Source: Occallatibacter riparius (GTDB taxonomy: Bacteria > Acidobacteriota > Terriglobia > Terriglobales > Acidobacteriaceae). From it: a stretch of 64,000 bases of DNA. The notes beneath the pieces are model-generated. The model did not search any database. It saw nothing but the letters and a program-made list of their open reading frames with translations, and was not told the DNA's origin. The stretch lies in contig NZ_CP093313.1 in NCBI RefSeq assembly GCF_025264625.1, positions 3,286,001-3,350,000 on the forward strand, written 5' to 3'. Shown here piece by piece: positions 54,857-62,848 of this stretch. Both the position numbers and the translations under genes were made by a program. The first letter of the stretch is position 1. Every line of letters begins with the position of its first letter.

Positions 54857-55480
54857 ATGGGATTTCGTCCTGCAGTGAACACGCCACTTTGGCAGAATGA
54901 TCCAGTGGAAACAATCGCGATTTTTCATTCTGTTCTCGGGCTTCGGGCGGTAGAGCAGGAGGCGGCGGAACGATTTCGGTCTTGCGGCTTTCGAGTTGTA
55001 CTGCCCGACCTCTACGCCGGCAGGCGCACTGAATCACTCGACGAAGGGTTCCAAGTGATGGCAGAGATTGGCTGGCCTATGATTTGCCGGCGCGCGGCTG
55101 AGGCGATGAGGAATCTACCGGATACCTCGATTCTCGCGGGCTTCTCCATGGGGGCAGGAGTGATTTCCAGCCTGTGGCGCGAACGACCCGCAAGCAGGGG
55201 AGTTCTCCTGTTTCACGGACTTGCTGAGGTCCCGAGGAATGTCAGGTCCGGTTTCAGGGTGCAGACTCATATCGCTTCTGTTGACCGATTCGTTTCTGGC
55301 GAGCAAAGAGCGCTTTGGTCTGAATCGGGACGAAAAGCCGGTCTCTCGATCGAGGACTTTAGCTACAGTGAAGCAGGCCACTTCTTCACTGATTTCAACT
55401 CGACCGATTACGACGCTGCTGCGTCGGAACTCGCATGGAAACGCGCATTGAAGTTTCTACACGAACTGAGTTTGACCTGA
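54857..55480 (+). CDS. Dienelactone-hydrolase-family alpha/beta hydrolase
   Basis: 207 aa. IAIFHSVLGLRAVEQEAAER, VVLPDLYAGRRTESLDEGF, a nucleophile elbow LAGFSMGAGV (Ser in place of the Cys of classical dienelactone hydrolase), and the catalytic His in YSEAGHFFTD. Homologues usually start close to FHSVLGL, so GTG 54905 is a possible start. Substrate unknown. Confidence 0.8.
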   Translation: MGFRPAVNTPLWQNDPVETIAIFHSVLGLRAVEQEAAERFRSCGFRVVLPDLYAGRRTESLDEGFQVMAEIGWPMICRRAAEAMRNLPDTSILAGFSMGAGVISSLWRERPASRGVLLFHGLAEVPRNVRSGFRVQTHIASVDRFVSGEQRALWSESGRKAGLSIEDFSYSEAGHFFTDFNSTDYDAAASELAWKRALKFLHELSLT

Positions 55481-55775
55481 CTCCAGCGATCGAGATTTTC
55501 GCGGATTTATTGAAGGCGTATTGGATCGAAATATCTTCAACGCAGGGGCTGGCCGATTCCTGGGAAAATTCCTCACGCTGTTTTTGAGCCACGCGCCTCT
55601 TTCCCCGATTCGCTTGCCGGGAGAATTCTCTTCAATTAGGCGTCCGCATATCGCGACGATGATTCGCTGCCATTTTTGAATGGGAAAGAATCGCTTGCCA
55701 GAGTGTAAGTAGATGGCAGAAAATGTCGTGCGTTAAACATATGGACGCGAGCCTCCCCCCTTGGAGCCGTTCGCC
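55481..55775. other. Gene-free region
   Basis: 295 bases, AT-richer than average. I see no credible ORF, repeat or terminator. GGAGCCG at about 55763 could serve the zinc-ribbon gene. Confidence 0.35.
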
Positions 55776-55955
55776 ATGGTGTGTCGGTGTTGTGGGGCCT
55801 TCAATTCACTGCGTCGCGAGCAGCGTGTCGGCTTCTGGCAGAAGAGGTTCTTTCCTCTATTCGGTTTATTTCCGTGGGAATGCGTGTTCTGCCGGAAGGT
55901 GAAGCTTTATTTCGCGAAGAAAACGGCGAGGATGCAGGGCGGCGCGTCGAGGTGA
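55776..55955 (+). CDS. Small zinc-ribbon-like protein (59 aa)
   Basis: MVCRCCGAFNSLRREQRVGF begins the peptide; a second pair CVFC lies 33 residues on in FPLFGLFPWECVFCRKVKLY. Two CxxC-like knuckles with a basic/aromatic spacer are typical of acidobacterial zinc-ribbon mini-proteins. GGAGCC precedes the ATG. Role unknown. Confidence 0.55.
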   Translation: MVCRCCGAFNSLRREQRVGFWQKRFFPLFGLFPWECVFCRKVKLYFAKKTARMQGGASR

Positions 55956-56054
55956 GGCGGAGGCGCCCGTCATTACTTTGGTGTGAACTTAGCGCACGTC
56001 TTTCGTGCCAGAATTGCGTTCATTCAAATCTCCCCAAGGGAAAGGCTGGTTCTA

Positions 56055-56264
56055 ATGCCCTCATGTTCTTTTGCCTGTAATTGCGCGCTGGAACATAACG
56101 CTGAGGCGAGTACCCGGCGGCCGATGCTCGTTTACTGCAAGCCAAAGCAGAATGCGGGGAACCCGGCATTTCGGGGCGCGTGTTATGCGCTACTGCTGGA
56201 GGCGACGCTGTGGGGAGCGGCGATGGCAACCGTCGCGGTCTATCGTGTGATGTTTCACCGCTAA
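56055..56264 (+). CDS. Possible small membrane protein (69 aa)
   Basis: ATG 56055. A Cys-rich N-terminus (MPSCSFACNCALEHNAEAST) is followed by a basic stretch and one TM helix (CYALLLEATLWGAAMATVAV). The C-terminal helix pattern is common in small acidobacterial membrane peptides, but the ribosome site is poor. Tentative. Confidence 0.35.
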   Translation: MPSCSFACNCALEHNAEASTRRPMLVYCKPKQNAGNPAFRGACYALLLEATLWGAAMATVAVYRVMFHR

Positions 56265-56415
56265 GTCCGGAGTACTAAAGGCGATGCACAGGGGGCCGCA
56301 CGAGGTGGGCAGGCCTGGTTACCTTTTAGCGAACTATTGTGTTCTATCCTTCGCGGTGGAAGTTCGATAGAGTCGGACTGTCCTGCTTGGACTACTGAAC
56401 GGGGCAGGAGGTCGC

Positions 56416-56778
56416 ATGGGTAGAGCCACCAAAGCGCGTGTAGCGATATTCCCGAAGAGGCCCGGGGCGCCGCCAGTGCAGGAGGTGCGCTGCGCGGTGC
56501 GGTTTCCGCTGTCGCTGCCGGTGGTGATCCAAGCGAGGCGGCGACAACACACGGCGCAGACGCGGAATGTTTCAGCGAGCGGCGTGTTGTTCGAAATGGA
56601 AAACGGGCTGCCGGTTGGAGAGCACATCAACTTCTCGCTTCGCATGCCGGGTGGCATCCTGGGTACGGCGCACGATGTTCTGGTGGATTGCACCGGACGT
56701 GTGGTACGCTGCACGAAGAGCCAAGCCCAGACTCAAGTTGCAGCCACGATCGACGAATATCGGTTTGTGGAGCAATAA
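56416..56778 (+). CDS. PilZ-domain protein
   Basis: 120 aa. PilZ pattern: CAVRFPLSLPVVIQAR, TRNVSASGVLFEMENGLPVG and GRVVRCTKSQAQTQVAATID. The classical RxxxR is not intact in what can be seen, so c-di-GMP binding is uncertain. CAGGAGGTCGC precedes the ATG. A LuxR-type regulator gene follows 33 bases later; the two may be cotranscribed. Confidence 0.8.
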   Translation: MGRATKARVAIFPKRPGAPPVQEVRCAVRFPLSLPVVIQARRRQHTAQTRNVSASGVLFEMENGLPVGEHINFSLRMPGGILGTAHDVLVDCTGRVVRCTKSQAQTQVAATIDEYRFVEQ

Positions 56779-56811
56779 CTCATATTTTTCCTGGGCGGGC
56801 CATAGCAGGTT

Positions 56812-57561
56812 ATGGAATTTCTCGAAGATACACCTGTAGGTGGAAGTGCGGACGATGCCACGAGGCCGGGGAGTATCCGCATCATCCTTGCGGACTCGCA
56901 GGCGATCTATCGCGTCGGAATCCGGAAGATATTCGCACTTGAGGACGATATTCGGGTGGTGGCTCAGGCTGATTCACTCGAGAATCTGAAGGGTGCGATC
57001 GAGCGCTTTCCTACGGATGTGGTTCTGGTGGAAGGGGCTTTGCTCGCGGCTAGCTCCAGTGCGATCGCGGACATCTTGAAGATTGCGCCGGAGATCAAGC
57101 TGATTGTGCAGGCAACTTCGACCGATGAGAGCGCGACGGTGGAGTTGTACCGGCGAGGCGTGCGGGGCATTGTGACGCGCGCGATTTCACCGGATCTTCT
57201 GGTGCGTTGCGTACGGCGTATCGCGGAGGGCGAGACCTGGATCGATAACCAGAGCGTGAACTGGGTTATTGAAGCCTATCGCGCGCAGGCGGCTTCGCTG
57301 GTGAATCCCAAGACGCAGCCGCGGCTGTCGCCGAAAGAGATGGCGATTATCGCCTGCATCACCCAGGGGAAGCGGAACAAGGAGATTGCGTTCCAACTGG
57401 GGACGACCGAGCAGGTTATCAAGAACTATCTGCGCAAGATATACGACAAGCTGGGGGTCAGCGACCGATTGGAACTGGCGCTCTATTGTCTGCATAACAA
57501 GATCATCCAGAGCGATGACGCAGATGAGAGCCTGATCGAGCAGAAGCTGGCGCGGCGATAA
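56812..57561 (+). CDS. LuxR-type regulator with a degenerate receiver domain
   Basis: 249 aa. Receiver fold at ~20-140 (IRIILADSQAIYRVGIRKIF), then an HTH (LSPKEMAIIACITQGKRNKE, IAFQLGTTEQVIKNYLRKIY, DKLGVSDRLELALY). In the receiver the usual phospho-acceptor Asp is replaced in DVVLVEGALL (Glu), and the conserved Lys is Arg in GVRGIVTRAIS. It may therefore act without phosphorylation. The HTH is intact. Terminator follows. Confidence 0.85.
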   Translation: MEFLEDTPVGGSADDATRPGSIRIILADSQAIYRVGIRKIFALEDDIRVVAQADSLENLKGAIERFPTDVVLVEGALLAASSSAIADILKIAPEIKLIVQATSTDESATVELYRRGVRGIVTRAISPDLLVRCVRRIAEGETWIDNQSVNWVIEAYRAQAASLVNPKTQPRLSPKEMAIIACITQGKRNKEIAFQLGTTEQVIKNYLRKIYDKLGVSDRLELALYCLHNKIIQSDDADESLIEQKLARR

Positions 57562-57585
57562 GTTAATAGTTAGAAGTAAGTTGTG

Positions 57586-57611
57586 ACGCGATCCTTTGGA
57601 TCGCGTTTTTT
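57586..57611 (+). terminator. Intrinsic terminator after the LuxR-type gene
   Basis: ACGCGATCC-TTT-GGATCGCGT followed by TTTTT, 25 bases past the stop. Confidence 0.9.
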
Positions 57612-57730
57612 ATTGGTTGGAAGGCGGCCGTCAGCCGCAGCCTGATGCGCCCAAACCGAATTGTTCTTGTGAATGCTGTTTACTCCATAGTACAAACAGG
57701 CGTTGGCTGTAATGAGTACCTTTTTCGGAC

Positions 57731-57851
57731 CTATGTGATTTAGTAGATTGATATGTCGCGTTAGATGAGGTAGTTACGCGAAATTTGGCGAAAATTAGGA
57801 GAAGTAAAAACAGGGGGAGGGGCAGCTAATTTTCTAGTAACCCCATTAACT
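57731..57851. repeat. Conserved non-coding element, copy 2
   Basis: The block GGAGAAGTAAAAACAGGGGG AGGGG is shared with 25286-25411, followed by AGCTAATTTTCTAGTAACCC and CATT. Upstream, TATGTGATTTAGTAGATTG parallels TATGGAATCTAGTAGATTG. The reverse strand reads GTTAACGAAGAA, GTTAATGGG, GTTACTAG. Confidence 0.75.
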
Positions 57852-57911
57852 TCTTCGTTAACCCACGTTCGCCCTTGTTTTCCTTGGCCCGGATAGTTCG
57901 TGGAGGAGGGA

Positions 57912-57948
57912 AAAACGAAGCCCGCCGTGATCCGGCGGGCTTCGTTTT
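57912..57948 (+). terminator. Perfect 15-bp terminator hairpin away from any stop codon
   Basis: AAAACGAAGCCCGCC / GGCGGGCTTCGTTTT around GTGATCC. It lies 350 bases past the LuxR-type stop and 200 bases past the minus-strand gene at 58149, so it may end a small RNA transcribed through the conserved element, or serve the minus gene. Confidence 0.8.
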
Positions 57949-58148
57949 CCTTCTCTATATCCAGTATGGCAGATTCGATCAGTAATCGGCAATTATTTTT
58001 CCACATTGTGAAGTGATTGGAATGAGCGGTTTAGGTATGTTTTCCACACGGGAGGGGGCTTGACAGGATTTTGGCGATGGTCCGCTGAGCACGCAGATCC
58101 CGACAGCAACAGCCGCCAGTGTCTTGAGCAAAGCTGAAAGGGTGATTC

Positions 58149-58676
58149 TCAATGCTGCTGATTCAATGCCGCCAAGATCTGTTTGCGAAAAGACTCGTAG
58201 GGCGTCAGCACGGGGCCGCGCAACGAAATCAATCCGCCTCCACTCTCAACGATTTTCCGCGTTGCGCCATTTGAGAGCGTGAATACCAGCCTGTCAAAGG
58301 GCACACCTCTGGGTTCGGATTCGCGGAACACATCGTTGTCCTGATGCTGGTAGTACCACAACTGGAGTACCCAGGAGCAATGGAGGCGTTGCACCTCCGG
58401 CACGATATCGCGTTGCAGGGAAGCTGGTAAGACGATGATGTTGAGTTGGGCCTTGTTCCTGAGTCTCTGTCCGGCCAGTTGTTGATACATCCCAATCGCA
58501 AACGGTCCGGCAGGAGGGTCGTAAGAGCCGGCTTGATCCGGTTTTGTATCCACAATGCATAGCGAAGTTGGGGGCGGCTGCGAGAACAGGCGATTGGGCG
58601 TTGGGATAACCGCAGCCAGAGCTGCCAAGATGAACAGTCTCTTGAATCTCAGCACGATATGCCTGAGATATTTCAC
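58149..58676 (-). CDS. Exported protein of unknown function
   Basis: 175 aa. Signal peptide with basic start (MKYLRHIVLRFKRLFILAAL...AAVIPTPNRLFSQ). The mature part has CIVDTKPDQAGSYDPPAGPF, VLPASLQRDIVPEVQRLHCS and PRGVPFDRLVFTLSNGATRK. A secreted protein pattern seen in Acidobacteria without assigned role. The start is a GTG. Confidence 0.6.
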   Translation of the reverse strand: MKYLRHIVLRFKRLFILAALAAVIPTPNRLFSQPPPTSLCIVDTKPDQAGSYDPPAGPFAIGMYQQLAGQRLRNKAQLNIIVLPASLQRDIVPEVQRLHCSWVLQLWYYQHQDNDVFRESEPRGVPFDRLVFTLSNGATRKIVESGGGLISLRGPVLTPYESFRKQILAALNQQH

Positions 58677-59268
58677 GTTGCAAGGGTTCCACGGGAGGCA
58701 TGATCAGTCAAGCTCCCCGAGAGCTTCGCCGACTCGGCCGTTGAAGCCGTGCCCTTGTTACAAAGCCCGGCAATCCTGTTTTCAGGAAGCTGCCGCAGGG
58801 CAAGAGGATCTTTCAGGGCGGATCCTTCGCCTTCACTTCGCTGAGGGGCAGATGACAGCGCCGGGGACGGGTTCGGGAGGCCTGGATTCCCTGCTTCCAC
58901 GCCGCTCGTCGCCGAGTGCCGGGAATCACAAAAGGACAAGCAAAGGCAAAGGCAACCGCAGATCCCTCGGCTGCGCCTCGGGATGACACCGCTTTGGGGG
59001 TAGCGGGCCTGGTGTGGCGGGCGTGAGTGGGATGATCCAATGCCCTGCGGCGAATTACGGCAACAGGAGCAAAGGCAAAGCTAAAGAAGGCTGGGTTCCT
59101 GGTTCCCTACGCTTTCGTGGAGGGCGCGAAAGCGTGGCGCACCCGTGGTGCATGGGGGAACTCTCGTGGGCTTGGGGGGCGTGCTGTCCCACCCTCGCGC
59201 GGTGACGGGCCATCTAGCGACGAAGACCTGTCGCCGGTGACCCGGCTGCGCACCCGGCGGCAGCTGAC
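58677..59268. other. Gene-free region with palindromic interspersed repeats
   Basis: 592 bases with no credible gene. Holds degenerate palindromic repeats, the clearest at 58954-59013, then GC-rich sequence (CTTTCGTGGAGGGCGCGAAA, TGTCCCACCCTCGCGC) typical of decayed repeat clusters. Confidence 0.5.
58954..59013. repeat. Palindromic interspersed repeat, copy A
   Basis: AACCGCAGATCCCTCGGCTG, CGCCTCGGGATGACACCGCT and TTGGGG. Nearly identical to 60950-61007; TCCCTCGGC..GCCTCGGGA is a palindrome. Its minus-strand translation gives the familiar CHPEAxPRDL peptide. Confidence 0.85.
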
Positions 59269-60699
59269 TTAGTCGCTGGGCACGTGCGGTGAGGGATTGT
59301 CCGCTTTATGGCTCGCAGCCGGTGTGCCGATATGGTCCGCGAGGTTAGCGCCAGTGAAGTTGGAGGTAAAACTTGCATCAATCTCCGGCAGCATTGTCCG
59401 GTTCCACGCCGCCCATTCCGCTACTAGGCGACTGTACGTGTCGGGCAGGCGTTCCTTAAGGTTGGCCCTCTCCATAGGGTCATCGACAACGTTGAAGAGG
59501 AACGTGTTATCGAGAATCTTGAGGTACTTCATATCGCCATCTCGCACCGCATGCTGGGCGTTCGCTTTGTAGCGCCAAAACACCTTGCGCGAGATGGGCG
59601 CAACGCCCGCCGTGAGGAATGGAAGAAGATCGATGCCGTCCGATGGATAGGCGGGATCGGGGGCGGTCCCGGCAGCGGCGAGAAGGGTCGGCACCCAATC
59701 CATGCTCATGGCCACCTGACTCGTGGTCTTCCCTGCCGGGAGGCGAGCGGGCCAGGAGACTATAGCGGGAATGCGCAGCCCACCTTCGAGCAATTCGGTT
59801 TTACGCCCGGTGAATGGCCAAGTATCGGCGAAGCGTTCGCCCCCATTGTCACTGGTGAAGATCACAATGGTGTTGTCGAGTATGGCGTGCGACCGAAGTG
59901 CATCGAGTACGCGACCGACCTGCAGATCGAGATCCTCCAGCATGCGCTGATAAGTGCGTTGCGAACCGCCGTCGAAGTCAGACATGGGACGCCCTACAAG
60001 CCTTCGGGATTCGCCTTCATCTTCCGGCCCTTCCCATGGCCAATGAGGTGCGTTGAAATGCAAGCTAAGCAAAAAGGGTCTTCTCTCTTTTGCATAGCGA
60101 TCGACAACCTGAACGGCACGATCCCCCAGCAGGTGGGTGAGGTACCCGGCCTGTTGCACTTTGACATCCTCATCCCATAGATCATCGGAGTGAGTGAAAT
60201 AGTCAACCGCACCACCGCGGAACCCATAAAAGTGCTCATAACCGCTCCGCAAAGGTCCGTATTTGGGCAATATTCCCAAGTGCCACTTCCCCACGAGGGT
60301 CGTTCCGTAGCCGGCTTTGCGCAGCAACGACGGCAAGGTGGGATGTTCTGGGGGCAAGCCGGTATCGCGATCAACCAGCGGTTCGTCGAGACCGACATCC
60401 AGCCGATCCTGATAACGTCCGGTAATCAGGGCCGTGCGCGTTGCCGAGCAGACGGCGGAGTTTGCGTAAGCTTGCGTAAAGCGCACGCCTGAAAGAGCCA
60501 GACTATCGATGTGAGGAGTATGCAAATCGGGTCGGCCATAACACGAAACATCGGCGTAACCAAGGTCATCAGCAACGATGAAAACGATGTTGGGCTTGGC
60601 CGATGTATGCTCTCCAACCAGTTTTTGAACACCGAACGCAAGCGCAGCGGCCCCCATGCCGGCTTGTCGGAGGACGGTACGGCGTGAAGTGCACGGCAT
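59269..60699 (-). CDS. Tat-exported sulfatase (arylsulfatase-like)
   Basis: 476 aa from ATG 60699. Twin-arginine leader CTSRRTVLRQAGMGAAALAF. Sulfatase core: NIVFIVADDLGYADVSCYG (metal Asp 44/45), the formylglycine motif AVCSATRTALITGRY with Cys 84, TTLVGKWHLGIL and VIFTSDNGGERFADTW. The motif is C-x-A-x-R rather than C-x-P-x-R, a form also accepted by anaerobic maturases. The substrate is unknown; no maturase gene is in the window. Confidence 0.9.
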   Translation of the reverse strand: MPCTSRRTVLRQAGMGAAALAFGVQKLVGEHTSAKPNIVFIVADDLGYADVSCYGRPDLHTPHIDSLALSGVRFTQAYANSAVCSATRTALITGRYQDRLDVGLDEPLVDRDTGLPPEHPTLPSLLRKAGYGTTLVGKWHLGILPKYGPLRSGYEHFYGFRGGAVDYFTHSDDLWDEDVKVQQAGYLTHLLGDRAVQVVDRYAKERRPFLLSLHFNAPHWPWEGPEDEGESRRLVGRPMSDFDGGSQRTYQRMLEDLDLQVGRVLDALRSHAILDNTIVIFTSDNGGERFADTWPFTGRKTELLEGGLRIPAIVSWPARLPAGKTTSQVAMSMDWVPTLLAAAGTAPDPAYPSDGIDLLPFLTAGVAPISRKVFWRYKANAQHAVRDGDMKYLKILDNTFLFNVVDDPMERANLKERLPDTYSRLVAEWAAWNRTMLPEIDASFTSNFTGANLADHIGTPAASHKADNPSPHVPSD

Positions 60700-61030
60700 A
60701 TGGCTCCTGGCACAGGGAAGATCAGGCGAGAAGCTTAGCAGCATGCACGCATGATCGCCGAATCAAATAGCTGGATGCCGAAGTGCGGCGCCTCACTGTG
60801 CCCCAGTTTGGGTCAATTACCGGCTATTCGGAGGGGCAGGGGCGGCGCGGGTGAGTGAATTTCGACGCGGCCTTTGTATGTTCTGTTTCGAGGCTTGAGG
60901 ATGAGTTCACGTTTCGGCGGTGAGCTCGCAAAACGCAACTGCAAGAACAACCGCAGATCCCTCGGCTTCGCCTCGGGATGACACCGCTTTGGGGAGCGGG
61001 CCTTGTGGGGAGTTCGCATTGTGTGGAACG
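60700..61030. other. Gene-free region upstream of sulfatase and downstream of MarR gene
   Basis: 331 bases without a credible gene; ORFs here are repeat translations. Contains palindromic repeat copy B. Confidence 0.4.
60950..61007. repeat. Palindromic interspersed repeat, copy B
   Basis: AACCGCAGATCCCTCGGCTT, CGCCTCGGGATGACACCGCT, TTGGGG, AGCGGGCC; matches copy A over about 58 bases with few differences. Confidence 0.85.
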
Positions 61031-61564
61031 TTACGGTTCGGGTGTGCCGTCGCAGGTGACTTTGCTGCTGGTGCCGTCGCAGGTGGGGTGGGCGCGGTCG
61101 TCGCAGTGAGCGCGGGCGCGCTCAAGGAGGTCGATGAGGGTGCGGAGGTCGGACTCGCCGAGATGATTGAGCAACTGGCCGGGGAGCTGGGAGATGGTCT
61201 CGTCCATTTCAGAGAGCAGGGCCAGGCCGGCGGGGGAGATATGGGTGAGGACGACCCGGCGGTCCTTCTTGTCGCGCTCCTGGCGGATGAACTTGAGGGC
61301 CTTGAGGCGGGAGAGGAGACGGGTGATGTCGGGGTCGGCTGTGACCATGCGGTCGCCGATGACGGAGCAGGGAAGGCCCCGGGGGTGAGCGCCGCGGAGG
61401 ATGCGGAGGACGTTGTATTGCGTGCTGGTGATGTTCCAGCGGCGAGAGCCGCGCTGCATAGCTCGCTGGAGACAGTCGGCGGTGCGGGCGATGTTGAGGA
61501 GGGCTTCTTCCGCGGGGCCGCTGAAGGGGCGTTGCTGACCGATCTCGGATTTGAGACTACACAC
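61031..61564 (-). CDS. MarR-family transcriptional regulator
   Basis: 177 aa from GTG 61564, six bases after CCGGAG. Winged-helix pattern: ITSTQYNVLRILRGAHPRGL, VIGDRMVTADPDITRLLSRL, RQERDKKDRRVVLTHISPAG. The tail (CDDRAHPTCDGTSSKVTCDG) is low-complexity. It precedes a yceI gene on the same strand (downstream of it in map order), a pairing typical of Acidobacteria; it probably regulates nearby genes. Confidence 0.88.
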   Translation of the reverse strand: MCSLKSEIGQQRPFSGPAEEALLNIARTADCLQRAMQRGSRRWNITSTQYNVLRILRGAHPRGLPCSVIGDRMVTADPDITRLLSRLKALKFIRQERDKKDRRVVLTHISPAGLALLSEMDETISQLPGQLLNHLGESDLRTLIDLLERARAHCDDRAHPTCDGTSSKVTCDGTPEP

Positions 61565-61583
61565 GGTGGCTCCGGGTGGAACA

Positions 61584-61660
61584 GGGACAAAGGGACAAGG
61601 GATTAACGAACAGAGGGACAAAGTTGCAGAGTGGCAAAGTGGCAAAGTTGCGGAGTGCAG
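61584..61660. repeat. Purine-rich degenerate repeats in the MarR gene leader
   Basis: GGGACAAAGGGACAAGGG, AACAGAGGGACAAAG, then GCAGAGTGGCAAAGTGGCAA and AGTTGCGGAGTGC. The last motif also occurs after the ATP-grasp gene at about 34300. Confidence 0.7.
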
Positions 61661-61755
61661 CAGTGAAGGAGTGAGCCGGCATTCGAGAAGCCACTGCATT
61701 GATCGGTTCTCATGCGCTCATCCTTCACTATTTCACTGCTTAGCTGTTTCGCATG

Positions 61756-62331
61756 CTACTGCTTGGCGACGTCTAGGTCGATGGTGAGCTTGATTTCGTC
61801 GCTGACGATGTTGTCGGGGGTTTTGGCGCCGATGCCGAAGTCCTTGCGTTTGAGGGTGGTGGTGGCGCTGTAGCCGGCGTGGGGTTTCTTATCCATACCG
61901 GGGATGGGGCCGGCGGGGCCGTCGACCTCGAGCGTAACCGGGCGGGTGACGCCATGGAGGGTGAGATTGCCATTGACGGTGAGGTGGCCGGCGCTGCCGC
62001 TGACACTGGTGCTGGTGAAGGTGGCGGTCGGGAACTGAGCGACGTCGAAGTAGTTCGGGCTCTTGAGGTCGTTGTCGCGAGGCTGAACGCCGGTATCGAT
62101 GGTGGTGGTATCGATGGTGACCGAGACGGTGGACTTGGTGATGTCGGAGTCGTTGAGAGTAATGGCGCCCTTGAGGCCGCCGAAGTGGCCGTTCACGTTG
62201 GACAGGGTCAGATGTTTGACGGTGAAGTTGACGCTGCTGTGCATCGGATCGATGTTCCAGGTGGAGGTCTGAGCCGCGGCGAAGGGAGCGGCGAGGGCAA
62301 GAGCGCCGAGCGTGAGAGCAAGACGATGCAT
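61756..62331 (-). CDS. YceI-family periplasmic lipocalin-like protein
   Basis: 191 aa. Signal peptide MHRLALTLGALALAAPFAAA, then the YceI barrel: STWNIDPMHSSVNFTVKHLT, LSNVNGHFGGLKGAI, LKSPNYFDVAQFPTATFTST, LTLHGVTRPVTLEVDGPAGP and DFGIGAKTPDNIVSDEIKL. Binds polyisoprenoid-like ligands in the family. Located upstream of the MarR gene on the same strand. Confidence 0.93.
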   Translation of the reverse strand: MHRLALTLGALALAAPFAAAQTSTWNIDPMHSSVNFTVKHLTLSNVNGHFGGLKGAITLNDSDITKSTVSVTIDTTTIDTGVQPRDNDLKSPNYFDVAQFPTATFTSTSVSGSAGHLTVNGNLTLHGVTRPVTLEVDGPAGPIPGMDKKPHAGYSATTTLKRKDFGIGAKTPDNIVSDEIKLTIDLDVAKQ

Positions 62332-62848
62332 GGGGAAATCCTTTCAATGAAGTCCACGTGGGCCGGTGCTTGGAGCGTTCCCACGGATTGCGTGAACGAG
62401 GAAGAAAGCCGCGCGAGGGCGGGGGAAGGGGAAGCGCTCACAGAAAGGATGCCACCGGGCAGTTGTTTGTTGCAACAACTATTTTGTGAGGGGTGTGTTT
62501 CGCAGGAAATCCGGGAAGAGGTGATGGTGATTTGCAGGGTGGATCAGGGACGCGGGCGGGGTGAGCCTTCAACGTGAAACGCGAGTAACCATTACCTCGG
62601 GTGCCGAGGTACTTAGCACTAAGGTGGAATTGAGGACCTCTGGGCAGGTTCCTATGATCCCTATATTGCAATCATCATTCTTAGCCGCGTATGCGGCCTG
62701 GAGCATTCGGAACGATTTGCGGTGCAAGCCGACGTGCGGCCGAAGAACGCGGCGCAGTCCAGACGAGAGCATTCAAGGCACCCGCACAGGCCAACCATGG
62801 AACGCGCAGCAGGCGCGATGCGATTAGTAAAGTTGCTGGAGATGGTTT
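62332..62848. other. Divergent intergenic region upstream of yceI and the sugar transferase
   Basis: 517 bases, no credible gene. Holds the palindrome at 62593-62611 and a likely ribosome site GGAGATGG at about 62838. GTAACCATTACC also occurs here. Confidence 0.45.
62593..62611. promoter_or_regulatory. Palindromic operator candidate
   Basis: TACCTCGG GTG CCGAGGTA, eight-base perfect arms, upstream of the exopolysaccharide sugar transferase. Resembles TACCTAGGTA at about 30800 in spacing and half-site. Confidence 0.45.

Larger units (their letters stand above)
57612..58148. other. Gene-free region holding a duplicated element and a free-standing terminator
   Basis: 537 bases. Nothing gene-like on either strand; the one minus ORF (57761-58006) is composed of terminator and repeat sequence. 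Contains copy 2 of the conserved element and a 15-bp terminator hairpin. Confidence 0.5.

Noticed and set aside
57761..58006. 81-codon minus ORF
   Set aside because: Built from the terminator hairpin and the conserved non-coding element.
60813..61019. Minus-strand ORF with KRCHPEAKPRDLRL
   Set aside because: This peptide is the translation of a palindromic interspersed repeat, not a gene.
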